64,000 nucleotides of DNA from Planctomycetaceae bacterium (GTDB lineage Bacteria; Planctomycetota; Phycisphaerae; Tepidisphaerales; Tepidisphaeraceae), in contig JAIYCY010000029.1 in assembly GCA_027487775.1 (NCBI GenBank), positions 62,001 to 126,000 on the forward strand, read 5' to 3'. Position 1 is the stretch's first letter; each line of letters opens with the position of its first letter. This document shows positions 16,130-25,191 of this stretch, piece after piece. The notes under the pieces were generated by a model. The model had not been told where the DNA came from. It saw only the letters and a program-made list of their open reading frames with translations, and did not search any database. Made by a program: the position numbers and the translations under genes.

Positions 16130-18331
16130 ATGACTCAATCGTGCTGCAACGGATCGTCGCTCGGCGAACGATCGACCCAGGACAAGCGACTTTCGTCCCG
16201 CGTGAGCGGTGTTTCCGGGCGGAGTGGGAGGCGTGGATTGCTCGGCGCGGTGGCGGGGGTGTGCGCGACGTTTGGGGTATCATCGGTGGTCATGGCACAG
16301 GAATCTCAACCGGCGTCGCTTCGAGTGAACGGTGATGGCAGCGTCAAGCAGGCGGGTGGCGTTGAGCAGGCTGCGGCTGTTCCGGTGGTGCGGGTGGCGC
16401 TTTTTTCGAGCGGCGTGGGTTATTTCGAGCACTTTGGAAAGATTTCGGGTTCGACATCGACGACGCTGCGATTTCAGACGGATCAGATCAACGACGTGCT
16501 CAAGAGCTTGATCCTGCAGGACCTTGACGGCGGGTTGGTGTCGGCGGTGACTTATCCGTCGCAGGATCCGCTGGGTCGAGCGCTGCGTGGATTTCAGGTG
16601 GATTTGTCTGAATCACCTGGTTTGGCGGATTTGTTGCAGCAGTTGCGTGGTGCGGAGTTGGTGGTGACGGTGAAGGGTGAGACGATCGCGGGGACGATTT
16701 TGGGCGTGGAGACGCGCAAGCGTCCGGCGGGTGAATCGACGCTGGATGTGTCGGTGTTGAATTTGGTGACCAAGGGCGGGATTCGCTCGGTGAGCATCGA
16801 CGAGGCGACGGGGATCGCGCTGGCCGACCCGACGCTGCAGGCCGAGCTTTCCAAAGCGCTGGCCGCGGTCGCCGGTGCGCGCGACAGCGACAAGAAGAAC
16901 GTGACGCTCGATCTGCGTGGGGAGGGTGATCGTCGCGTCCGTGTGGGATATGTGGTGGAGACTCCGGTTTGGAAGACCAGCTATCGTCTGATTCTCGACG
17001 ACAAGCAGAGCAACTTGCAGGGATGGGCGATCGTTGAGAATCAAACCGACACGGATTGGGACAACATCGGTTTGTCGCTGGTGAGTGGTCGGCCGATCAG
17101 TTTTACGATGAACCTGTACGAGCCCATGTATTTGGCACGGCCTGAGGCGAAGCTGGAGCTGTTTGAGGGCCTGCGTCCGCAGACGTATGCGGAGAGTCGT
17201 GAAGAACTTCAAGTGGCTGCTTCTCCGATGGTGGCGATGGACATGGCGCCCGGATCAGCTGCACGCACGCGAGCGATGCCCAGCGCGGGCTTCGCGCGTG
17301 GGGAAGGGATGGCGGACAGTGAAGATGAAAAGCTCGACGCCACCGCCAGCGTAGCCAGCCGCGCCACCGCCGGTCAGATCGGCGAGCTGTTCAGCTATAC
17401 GGTGGACGGCGTGACCATCGCGCGGCAGTCGAGTGCGATGATTCCGATCATCACCGATCCGATCGACGTCACGCGTGTTTCCATTTACAACGCGAACACG
17501 CTGGCGCGTTATCCGCTTTCGGGCGCTCGTCTGAACAACTCCACGGGCAAAAACCTCCTCCAGGGACCGATCACCGTCCTTGACGCCGGCATGTACGCAG
17601 GCGACGCGCAGATCAACAACGTTCCGCCGGGGCAGAGTCGGCTCATCAGTTACGGGATTGATTTGGACATTCTTGTAGATTCCGAGAAGACCGCGCAGTC
17701 CTCCAACATTCAGACCGCGCGGATTCTGGGCGGGGTGCTGGAGGTGAGCAATCGGAATGTGAGCAGTCGAACGTACGCGGCCCAGAACAAATCGCAGAAG
17801 TCCAAGACGCTGATCATCGAGTCTGATCGCCTTGACGGCTGGACGCTGGTGGATACGCCGAAGCCGGCGGAAGAGACCCCCGATTTGTACCGTTTTGAGA
17901 TGAAGTTGGAGGCGGGCAAGGGCGGGCAGATCGTCGTGCAGCAGCAGCGTGTGACGCAGCAGCGGATGGCGATTGGTCGGTTGGAGTCAGATGCGTTTGT
18001 AGCCTACGCGAACACCGGAGCGATCCCGCCGGCGGTGCGTGAGGCGCTTGGCCGCGCAGCGAAGCTGAAGCAGGAGTTGGATGGCTTTGATCGGACGATC
18101 GCCGAGAGCCAGCAGCAGATCGAGGCGATCGCGCAGGATCAGAATCGCGTTCGCGAGAATCTTCGATCGATCGACCGCGATAGCCAGCTCTACGGGCGAT
18201 TGATGAAGAAGCTGGACGAGCAGGAGACGCAGGTGGACAAGCTTCGTACGACGATCGAGTCGGCGACCCGAAGCCGCGATGCCAAGCGAGCGGAGTTCGA
18301 GGCGTATCTGGCGAGCCTCAATGTGGGATGA
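16130..18331 (+). CDS. DUF4139 domain-containing secreted protein
   Basis: 733 residues with a signal peptide (RRGLLGAVAGVCATFGVSSVVMAQ) and start at 16130, fixed by GGAGGAACC immediately upstream. The central part matches DUF4139: VRVGYVVETPVWKTSYRLIL, GWAIVENQTDTDWDNIGLSL and SGRPISFTMNLYEPMYLARP. A Gly/Ala/Met-rich linker follows at about residue 370-430. The last ~110 residues are a predicted coiled coil (LKQELDGFDRTIAESQQQIE onward). Function unknown; related proteins in other bacteria are called mucoidy-inhibitor-A-like. Its stop overlaps the 3' end of the convergent minus-strand gene by 14 bp. Confidence 0.85.
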   Translation: MTQSCCNGSSLGERSTQDKRLSSRVSGVSGRSGRRGLLGAVAGVCATFGVSSVVMAQESQPASLRVNGDGSVKQAGGVEQAAAVPVVRVALFSSGVGYFEHFGKISGSTSTTLRFQTDQINDVLKSLILQDLDGGLVSAVTYPSQDPLGRALRGFQVDLSESPGLADLLQQLRGAELVVTVKGETIAGTILGVETRKRPAGESTLDVSVLNLVTKGGIRSVSIDEATGIALADPTLQAELSKALAAVAGARDSDKKNVTLDLRGEGDRRVRVGYVVETPVWKTSYRLILDDKQSNLQGWAIVENQTDTDWDNIGLSLVSGRPISFTMNLYEPMYLARPEAKLELFEGLRPQTYAESREELQVAASPMVAMDMAPGSAARTRAMPSAGFARGEGMADSEDEKLDATASVASRATAGQIGELFSYTVDGVTIARQSSAMIPIITDPIDVTRVSIYNANTLARYPLSGARLNNSTGKNLLQGPITVLDAGMYAGDAQINNVPPGQSRLISYGIDLDILVDSEKTAQSSNIQTARILGGVLEVSNRNVSSRTYAAQNKSQKSKTLIIESDRLDGWTLVDTPKPAEETPDLYRFEMKLEAGKGGQIVVQQQRVTQQRMAIGRLESDAFVAYANTGAIPPAVREALGRAAKLKQELDGFDRTIAESQQQIEAIAQDQNRVRENLRSIDRDSQLYGRLMKKLDEQETQVDKLRTTIESATRSRDAKRAEFEAYLASLNVG

Positions 18332-18972
18332 CCGCCTGTGCGACGTCGGTTTGATCGGCTTCGACGACTTCGGCACGGAGTGCTTGGTCGATGATGCTGC
18401 GGAGCTGGGTCATTTGTGACCTCGCGAAGCGTTGACCGACGAGCGATGCCCACCACATGAGAAAAGCGGGGACGAGGCAGATGGGGATCACCCACCACGC
18501 CGACGGCTTTGCGCCGCTGGCGTGTTGGGCATAATCCGAACATCATCGAAAAGAAACTGAGTGTGCCGATCAGAAGATAGCCGAACATGTAACCCGACCA
18601 GAGGCTCGGATGCGGACTGAATCGGCCGTGCAGTTCGGTGGCCGTGCGCGGATCAAGCTCGCTGCATTGGGTTTCGGTCTCGATTGCGATTTCGGTGTTC
18701 GGGTCGGCATGCGCGTTGTTTAGTCGATCGCGATTGGGATCGACCGCATGGACGTCCAGATGAAGCCATGGGCTCCAGGTGCGTCGTTGGTGGGCGGGGA
18801 ATCGAACGAGCAGATGGACTTCGTCGTGTCTGACTTCGCTGGACATGCCCGCGACTCGGGATCGGGTTGTCTCAAGACCTGCCTCTGCGAGTGCGGCCTC
18901 GACGCGGAGGAGCGCTTGCTTCGACGGCAACGTCGATGCGATCCGAAAGGTTGGTCGAAACCCGACGGCCAT
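18318..18972 (-). pseudogene. Two-helix membrane protein gene interrupted by a frameshift
   Basis: The frame from ATG 18972 reads as a plausible soluble domain (MAVGFRPTFRIASTLPSKQA; VRHDEVHLLVRFPAHQRR) and a first membrane helix (GYMFGYLLIGTLSFFSMMFG). At about 18533-18541 the coherent sequence jumps one base: the adjoining frame continues DYAQHASGAKPSAWWVIPIC, a second helix (WWVIPICLVPAFLMWWASLV), then RSIIDQALRAEVVEADQTDV and a stop at 18318. The second part has no start of its own. So one gene is broken by an indel or by a sequencing error. It is the last gene of the sugar transporter/PNGase unit, 68 bp after the PNGase stop, and overlaps the convergent DUF4139 gene by 14 bp. Family not recognised. 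Confidence 0.75.
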
Positions 18973-19040
18973 ATTGAGAGTTTACTCTCGGGACGCGGCG
19001 TCTGGCCAACGAGCGATGCGAGCGAGAATGGATGCCTGCA

Positions 19041-20720
19041 TCACTCGTAGAAGATCACTTGGGCATCGATCCAGTGGACGGGCGGGTTGGCGGGATCGGG
19101 GGTGGGGTTTTCGTAGGGTTCGAGGGTGTAATCGAGAGTGAGTTCGCGGGATGAATTGAGGGTCTGGCTTGCGTCGATGACCCATGGCTCGACGATGCTT
19201 CCGGGTGCCCAGCCGGCGCGGTCGTATTTCCATGTTCCCTTTTGGGGGCGAATGGGGTTGAGGTAGACGTCGGTCTTCCACAGGGTCGATTCGAACTGTG
19301 CCGAGTTGACGGTCAGGGTGCGGCGGATCGGCATGAACTCTGCGGCGTTCTGGGCATTGGGTGCCTGGCCGTGCCCTGTGGCGGTGATGCGGATGTCGAG
19401 GGAGCGGGCGGCATCGGGCACGAGGATGAATTTGCTGTCGAAGAAATCCGTGACGGGTTGATTTGCGTCGCCGATGACGGGTTCGCCTTGCCAGAGGTTT
19501 CGGACTTCGATCGGTTTTCGCTTGGGTGAACCGGGATAGAAGTCGAGCCTGACACTGGCGAGGAATCCGCCGCGCCAGGTATCGATGAAAACCGAGAGCG
19601 ACTTTTGATCTTTGAAGAGTGGGAGGAGGTGGGTGACATCGGTCTGCCATTCTGCTTCGACGGCGAAGGGTGTCATGAAACGGACGACTTCAAATCGTTG
19701 TCGTTGATCGTCGAAAAGATAAAGGGCGCCGCGGCGGTCCCACGGATCGATTCCGCCTGCCGGTGCATCGAGGCGAAGCGTGGCGATGACGCGAGCGACC
19801 TGCTGAGGCACGCTGGAGAAATCCACGATGGACTTAGGTTCGCGATCGGTGGCGCTGCTGACGCGTTGTCGATCGAAGACCCAGATCGAGACGGGCTCGG
19901 GCATTGGCGTGACGGACGCCGGTCCGGGTTCGAATCGCATCGCGTTGATTGACGCGATGGAGTTGGTTCCCGCGCCTGCGAGGATCGCGCCGGGCTTCAT
20001 GGGCAAGACGCCGGGGAGAAATGTGCGGTCGAAGATCGAAGTGTCGTCGAGCTTGACGCTGATTTCGGCCCCGCCGATGACGTAGGTGATTTCGATGTCG
20101 AGTTTGATGGGTCGATCGAGCCAGGGTTCGGCGACGAGACGTTTGATGCGTTCGCGACCGTCGATGTGGAGGCTGATTTCGCGTTCGGGTCGTTGATGAA
20201 TGTTGCCGTTCGCGTCGAATGGATCGTCGGTGGGCGGATTGGAGGTGTCGAAGCCGATGCCGATCGAGCGGGCGAGATTGGGGGAGACGAAATCGATCGC
20301 TGCGAGGTTGTCGGGCAACAGACCGTCGGGTGTGGCCGGGAGGTTGTTATGAAAATCGCCGTCGAGGATGAGAAGTCCAAATCCTTCTGCGGGCGCGAGA
20401 TTGGGCTTGTGCTCGGGGTTGTTGTCGGGGGTTTGATTGGCAGGATTGGATGTGATGTGAAGGACGCCGGAGATTCGGAATGAGGTGAGGGGGTTGTTGG
20501 CGTTGAGCGGAATGAGTGTGGGCTTGTCGGGATCGAAGCGGAGATCGGCGGAGTGGTGAGCGGGTTGGTTGGATGCGCGGTTCCGCTCAGTGGAGCGAGC
20601 ATCTGCGACTTCGTGAGCTTGAGTGAGGGTTACGACGGCCGTGAGCGAGAGAATGGCGAAGCAGAGGGCGATTGCGAGTGAGCAATGGGGTTGGAGTCGT
20701 CGATGTTGAGAGGCGGGCAT
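19041..20720 (-). CDS. Secreted PNGase F-like peptide-N-glycosidase homologue
   Basis: 559 residues, signal peptide near the N-terminus (LAIALCFAILSLTAVVTLTQAHE). Residues ~50-280 look like a lectin/jelly-roll domain. The last ~250 residues match the two beta-sandwich domains of peptide-N4-(N-acetyl-beta-glucosaminyl)asparagine amidase F: RFMTPFAVEAEWQTDVTHLL, DTWRGGFLASVRLDFYPGSP, TGHG at 448-451 followed by AAEF, and GTWKYDRAGWAPG (about 495-507). The Glu in AAEF corresponds, from my memory of the family, to the active-site Glu of the CAEFC loop; the flanking disulfide cysteines are absent here. Family members cut N-glycans from Asn. The gene follows a sugar permease by 100 bp. Start 20720 (ATG) is preferred over an upstream TTG. 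Confidence 0.78.
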   Translation of the reverse strand: MPASQHRRLQPHCSLAIALCFAILSLTAVVTLTQAHEVADARSTERNRASNQPAHHSADLRFDPDKPTLIPLNANNPLTSFRISGVLHITSNPANQTPDNNPEHKPNLAPAEGFGLLILDGDFHNNLPATPDGLLPDNLAAIDFVSPNLARSIGIGFDTSNPPTDDPFDANGNIHQRPEREISLHIDGRERIKRLVAEPWLDRPIKLDIEITYVIGGAEISVKLDDTSIFDRTFLPGVLPMKPGAILAGAGTNSIASINAMRFEPGPASVTPMPEPVSIWVFDRQRVSSATDREPKSIVDFSSVPQQVARVIATLRLDAPAGGIDPWDRRGALYLFDDQRQRFEVVRFMTPFAVEAEWQTDVTHLLPLFKDQKSLSVFIDTWRGGFLASVRLDFYPGSPKRKPIEVRNLWQGEPVIGDANQPVTDFFDSKFILVPDAARSLDIRITATGHGQAPNAQNAAEFMPIRRTLTVNSAQFESTLWKTDVYLNPIRPQKGTWKYDRAGWAPGSIVEPWVIDASQTLNSSRELTLDYTLEPYENPTPDPANPPVHWIDAQVIFYE

Positions 20721-20820
20721 GTCGGCAGAGAGTTTACCCGCCTGATCGAGCAACCGCGGGAAAAAATCGGAAGATTCGTGGAATCGTCAGGTGCTGCAGG
20801 CGCTGGATGGTGAGGTTTGG

Positions 20821-21756
20821 TCAGCCTTTGACAGCGCCGAGTTGGATGCCTTTGACGAGGTATTTTTGGAGGAGGACGAAGACGAGGATCATGGGCGCGA
20901 TCGACATGGTTGTGGCGGCCATCAGGAGGTGTGTGGATTGTCCGCGTGTGGAGTCGAAGTACATGAGGCCGATGGGGAGTGTGTAGTTGGCTTCGGATTT
21001 GAGCATGACGAGAGGCCAGAAGATGGAGCCGTAATTGCCCATGAAGGTGAAGATGGCGAGCGTGATCAGTCCGGGTCGAGCCATGGGCATGATGATGTCC
21101 CAGAAGACGCGCCACTTGTTGGCGCCGTCGATCTCGGCGGCTTCGTCGAGGCTCATGGGGATGGTGAGCATGAATTGTCTGAGGAGGAACGTGCCGAAAG
21201 CGCTGAATGCGGCGGGCAGGATGAGGCCAGTGAGTGTGTTGACGAGTCCGAGGGAGATCATGATTTGGTAGTTTGGGATCATCATGACGAGGCCTGGAAG
21301 CATCATGGTGGCGAGGTACATGAGGAAGACTCGGTCGCGTCCGGGCCATTGGAGTCTGGAGAAGCTGAATGCGGCCATCGCGCTGGTGAGGACTTGGAGG
21401 AAAGTGACCCAAGAGGCGACGAAGATGCTGTTCCAGTAGAAGCGTGCAAACTGGATACCTCGTCGGTGCATGTCTGGGTTGTTGTAGTCGAAGACGTCGA
21501 CGTAGTTTTGCGGCACGGGGATGCCGAGCATGCGAGTGGTTTCGATGCGGGAAGGAAGCCAGACGTCGCCGCCGACTTCGGAGAGTGGCTTGAGGCTGGT
21601 GAGGACCATCCAGAGGAACGGCAGGCACATGAGGAATGCGAGGATGCTGAGCACGATGTGCATGCGGATCGAGCCGAAGACGGCTCGACGTTCGCGTTGC
21701 GTATCGACGGCGCGGCGTGCGGCATGGATATCAGCGGCGGGATCAATCGTTGACAT
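20821..21756 (-). CDS. Carbohydrate ABC transporter permease (MalG-type)
   Basis: 311 residues, six helices expected for the CUT1 family. The EAA loop that contacts the ATPase is SLDEAAEIDGANKWRVFWDI, followed by MPMARPGL. The N-terminal helix is RMHIVLSILAFLMCLPFLWMVL and is followed by TSLKPLSEVG, typical of MalG/LacG. The start overlaps the end of the preceding permease gene by 14 bp, so the two are translationally coupled. No ATP-binding subunit is encoded nearby; one shared with other importers is likely. Confidence 0.93.
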   Translation of the reverse strand: MSTIDPAADIHAARRAVDTQRERRAVFGSIRMHIVLSILAFLMCLPFLWMVLTSLKPLSEVGGDVWLPSRIETTRMLGIPVPQNYVDVFDYNNPDMHRRGIQFARFYWNSIFVASWVTFLQVLTSAMAAFSFSRLQWPGRDRVFLMYLATMMLPGLVMMIPNYQIMISLGLVNTLTGLILPAAFSAFGTFLLRQFMLTIPMSLDEAAEIDGANKWRVFWDIIMPMARPGLITLAIFTFMGNYGSIFWPLVMLKSEANYTLPIGLMYFDSTRGQSTHLLMAATTMSIAPMILVFVLLQKYLVKGIQLGAVKG

Positions 21757-23338
21757 ACTTGTTCCCGAATTTCCAGTTAAAGAGCGTGACGGAGAGGACG
21801 AGGATGAACATGGTCCAGCTGACAGCGGAGGAGAATCCGAGTCGTCCGGTCTCAAAACCTTCGGCGTAGATGAAGTAGGCGAGCGTGGTGGTTGATCCGG
21901 CGGGTCCGCCTTGGGTCATGATGCGAGCGACTTCGAAACCGGCCTGAAGTCCACCGATGATGCCCATGACGAAGACGAAGAAGGTGGTTGGCGCGAGTTG
22001 AGGCCAGGTGACGTTCCAGAATTTCTGAGAGCGCTTGGCCCCGTCGATGTCGGCGGCTTCGTAGAGTTCGCCGGGCACGTTGGTGAGTGCGGCGAGGTAG
22101 AGGAGCATGGTTTGGCTTCCGATGGCGCCCCAGAGTCCCATGAGCATGATGGCGGGTTTGGCCCAGAAGGGTGTTTGGAGCCAGAGTGGCGGGGTGAGGC
22201 CTTCGGTATCACCGGCGATGATTGGAAGGTTTCGAGCGACACTCGCCAGACCGATGAGGATGCTCGCGCCTGCGAGGGTGAGGATGCCAAGCATGATGGC
22301 TCCGCCGATGCCTTCGCTGGTTTTGGATTTGAACTGAACGGGTCGTGAGGCGGTCTGGAAGATCCAGAATCCGATGAGCAGTCCGAGGAGCCCGATGGAG
22401 ACGCTGCCCATCCATGAGGCGGGTGCCCAGAAGAGGAATGCGAGCAGAAGTGGAAGTGCGAGGAGGATGGATCCGAGGATGAAGCCGGCGAAGCCGATGT
22501 CTCCGTCGACGTGCTGGGATCGGAGTCGATAGACGCCGCGTGCGAGCAGGAAGAGTGCGGCGGAGAAGAGTGCGATGGAGAGGACAGGGAAGAGCCACGG
22601 GGGCATGGCGAGTGCGGTTCGCCCGACGGCTGCGAGTGGGGCTTCGAGTCCTGAATTGATCGGGCCGTCGATGGGGTTGTAGAGTTTTTTCCAGAGCAGA
22701 ATGGTTGCGACGCCGCTGACGAAGTTGGGGATGTAGAAGAGTGTGCGATAGACGGTTTGTCCGCCGATCGAACCACCGACGAGGATGACGCCGAAGAGCC
22801 CGGCGAGGACGATCATGAGTGCGGTGGTGAACATGCCGGTCAGGGTGAGCAGCACGACGCTGGTGACCATGACGACCGAGATTCCGAGGAGAGACGCGGT
22901 GGTGAGTCCACGACCGCGACGCCCGCCGCCTGTGAGATCCTGGCTGAGCAGGACAGCCCCGAGGAGTGCCAGTGCGATACCGATCGGAAGGCTGAGCAGG
23001 AAGAAGAGCGTGTTTCCGAGGTATTGGTAGAAGTTTCGGTCGTTGAAGAGATTGATGAAGTGATCGACGCCGATGAACTTGACACGTTCATCGGTGAACA
23101 TGTTGTGCAGGCGCAGGTCCCAGTTGCTGAAGGCCAGTCCCAGCGACATGACGAGCGGGACGAGCGTGAAGGCGAGGAAGCCGAGGATGTTGGGCGAGAG
23201 GAATGCCATCCCCCAAAGGAGATTGTTGCGGTCGCGTCGCGAGCGTGATGGGGAGAACGGCTTTTTCGGATCGTGCTTGATGTCGCCCGGAGGAGGTGCA
23301 GCGATCGCGGGTGTGTTGGATGAGGGGTTGGGGTTCAT
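21743..23338 (-). CDS. Carbohydrate ABC transporter permease (MalF-type, enlarged)
   Basis: 531 residues, much longer than the usual ~300 of this family. The first ~120 residues hold the normal first helix (NLLWGMAFLSPNILGFLAF) and a typical periplasmic loop. Then come additional helices at about residues 145-350 (SLLGISVVMVTSVVLLTLTG; FPVLSIALFSAALFLLARGV). The permease core returns at the C-terminus with the EAA loop VPGELYEAADIDGAKRSQKF and the downstream LAPTTFFVFVMGIIGGLQ. The core YRTLFYIPNFVSGVATILLW segment sits between the inserted helices. The 5' end overlaps the binding-protein stop by 4 bp (ATGA). Confidence 0.9.
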   Translation of the reverse strand: MNPNPSSNTPAIAAPPPGDIKHDPKKPFSPSRSRRDRNNLLWGMAFLSPNILGFLAFTLVPLVMSLGLAFSNWDLRLHNMFTDERVKFIGVDHFINLFNDRNFYQYLGNTLFFLLSLPIGIALALLGAVLLSQDLTGGGRRGRGLTTASLLGISVVMVTSVVLLTLTGMFTTALMIVLAGLFGVILVGGSIGGQTVYRTLFYIPNFVSGVATILLWKKLYNPIDGPINSGLEAPLAAVGRTALAMPPWLFPVLSIALFSAALFLLARGVYRLRSQHVDGDIGFAGFILGSILLALPLLLAFLFWAPASWMGSVSIGLLGLLIGFWIFQTASRPVQFKSKTSEGIGGAIMLGILTLAGASILIGLASVARNLPIIAGDTEGLTPPLWLQTPFWAKPAIMLMGLWGAIGSQTMLLYLAALTNVPGELYEAADIDGAKRSQKFWNVTWPQLAPTTFFVFVMGIIGGLQAGFEVARIMTQGGPAGSTTTLAYFIYAEGFETGRLGFSSAVSWTMFILVLSVTLFNWKFGNKYVND

Positions 23339-25068
23339 TCGCGTGTCCAGCCGAGGTGTTGGTAGTAGGCCTTGTGGAATGGGTTATCGAGAAGGTCGAT
23401 GGGGATGCGTAGATCGACGGGAACGGGCGTGTTGGGGCTGGCGAGCAGGTGGGCATTGATGCCGGCCTTGAGTCGATCGATCACTTTTTGCTGGGCGACC
23501 TTTTCGTCGAAGAGCGGCTGAAGTGATGGATTTTCGGCGAGGTTTCGGGCGATGAGGTCGTTGATGCGTTCGGTGTAGTCGGCGTAGACGGCATCTGCCC
23601 GCGCGTTTTGGATGGAGAGGATGATGTCTTGTGCTTTGTTGATTTCGCGTGTGACGGTGGAGTAGAGGATGAAGGGGCTGTGCGTGTTGGCAACGCCGAT
23701 GGTTTCAGCCAGATCGCGGAAGGGTCCGTGGAGTCGGTGTTCGGTGTCGGGGTAGATGCCTTTTTCGGGATCGGTAGCTGGGTGGAGGTATTCCTCGGAT
23801 TGGGTGAACTTGGGATTGGGTGGGAGTGCGTCTGCGTCGCGGACGATTTGGACGTTGTAGTCTTCGGAGGCGAGGAATTGCTGGAAGAGGATGGCGAGTT
23901 CCTGGTGCTGGGAGCCGGCATAAACGGCGGCGGCGCGTGTGGACATGTTGGTGATGGGGATGTCGCGATGAGGGAACTCGCTGACGGCGAGTTTCATGGG
24001 TGGTTGTCCGTTTTTGATTCGATCGATGTTGAATTGTCGGAATTGGATGAGCAGATATCGCCCGGTGCCGTAGAGGGCGAAGTTGCCGCGGTTAAAGAGT
24101 TGTGCGTCGGCCCCGCCGTAGCCGGAATCGGTGGCGAACGCCGCGCGGTCTGCGGCTGATGGGATGAGTCGCAGTTCGTCGCGCCATCGCTTGAATGTTT
24201 GAATCGACTCGATGCTGCCGGGCGAATCGAGTGTGCATGCGGTCATGGTTTCGTTGAGTTCGCTCGCGCCGAAGAGACGTCGGAAGATGTAGAGATCGAC
24301 GTCGTTGGCGAAGAAGTTTCGTCTGCGTTGGCCGGTTGCGTTGGCCTTTTCGACGTACTCCTTTCCGATCCGTTCGAAGGTTTCGACGTCCCATCGGGCG
24401 GGCGGTTCGGGCATTTTGACAGCCTCGAAGGCTTCGAGATTGACGATGTAGGCGTTGGCGGTGACGTTGCAGGGGAACTGAAACTGATGCCATTTTCCCT
24501 GGCGATCGGGGATGGCGATTTCGGGGAGGAGTGCGGGATAGGTTTGGCTGGGATCAAATCCGAGTCGTTGGGCATCTTCGGTGACATCGCGGAGCAGTTT
24601 CATTCCGTTGAACTGCCACATCATCTGCCCGCTCCACATGTCCATGACATCCCCGCCGACACCGCTGACGCCTTGGATGATTTTTTTGGTCGCGTCATTG
24701 TTGGCGGTATCGACGCGCATTTCGGTGATGGGGAGCGTGATGTTGAGCGGGAAGGTGACGGCGTTACCTTCGCTGAATCGTTTGAGATCTGGATTCAAGA
24801 CGAGCAGCGACTCTCGTAGTGGATAGAGCGAGGAGTAGCGGGAGAGGAATCGCGTGGCGTCGTCTGCGGTCGCGAGCGACTTTTCCTTCTTGTGTCCTTG
24901 CTTGACGAGCCAGAGATGGAAGAGATGGATTTGATCCTTCCGCGCCGGGTTGGCATCGGTGACCCAATAGATGAGCGGCAAATCGTTTTGCGACTCGGGC
25001 CTGATCGACCGCGTAAAGAGCGCTGCCAGCACCAATAGGGCAAAGAGCGCCGCAAACAGATACTTCAT
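23335..25068 (-). CDS. Extracellular solute-binding protein of a sugar ABC importer
   Basis: 577 residues. The N-terminal hydrophobic segment (KYLFAALFALLVLAALFTRS) lacks a lipobox Cys, so it may be an uncleaved anchor or signal peptide. The mature part has family-1 binding protein features: DMWSGQMMWQFNGMKLLRDV, QFPCNVTANAYIVNLEAFEA, and FNRGNFALYGTGRYLLIQFR. It should capture a sugar for the two permeases with which it overlaps by 4 bp. The start at 25068 is fixed by GGAGG 6 nt upstream. It is the first gene of the five-gene unit running to 18318. Confidence 0.88.
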   Translation of the reverse strand: MKYLFAALFALLVLAALFTRSIRPESQNDLPLIYWVTDANPARKDQIHLFHLWLVKQGHKKEKSLATADDATRFLSRYSSLYPLRESLLVLNPDLKRFSEGNAVTFPLNITLPITEMRVDTANNDATKKIIQGVSGVGGDVMDMWSGQMMWQFNGMKLLRDVTEDAQRLGFDPSQTYPALLPEIAIPDRQGKWHQFQFPCNVTANAYIVNLEAFEAVKMPEPPARWDVETFERIGKEYVEKANATGQRRRNFFANDVDLYIFRRLFGASELNETMTACTLDSPGSIESIQTFKRWRDELRLIPSAADRAAFATDSGYGGADAQLFNRGNFALYGTGRYLLIQFRQFNIDRIKNGQPPMKLAVSEFPHRDIPITNMSTRAAAVYAGSQHQELAILFQQFLASEDYNVQIVRDADALPPNPKFTQSEEYLHPATDPEKGIYPDTEHRLHGPFRDLAETIGVANTHSPFILYSTVTREINKAQDIILSIQNARADAVYADYTERINDLIARNLAENPSLQPLFDEKVAQQKVIDRLKAGINAHLLASPNTPVPVDLRIPIDLLDNPFHKAYYQHLGWTRE

Positions 25069-25141
25069 CCGAAACCTCCGCGAAGACGATCGTAGAGAAA
25101 CGCGTTGCCGCCGCAACGATTTTGATTGCTTGTGACTTCAC

Positions 25142-25163
25142 CATTTGCGCAAATGATTTGCGC
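25142..25163. promoter_or_regulatory. Palindromic operator candidate, LacI-type
   Basis: CATTTGCGCAAATG at 25142-25155 is a perfect 14-bp palindrome with a central CG, like many LacI-family operators. It is followed directly by a further half site, ATTTGCGC, at 25156-25163. It lies in the short divergent gap between the sugar importer unit and the CrtC-like gene, so one regulator could control both. A TATAAG box at 25174-25179 could be the plus-strand -10. Confidence 0.5.
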
Positions 25164-25191
25164 TGAATCGTGCTATAAGCTGTGGGAATCG

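Noticed and set aside
18190-18972. Single 260-codon minus-strand gene
   Set aside because: Its second half is arginine/serine-rich noise overlapping the DUF4139 gene; the coherent protein switches frame near 18535 and stops at 18318.
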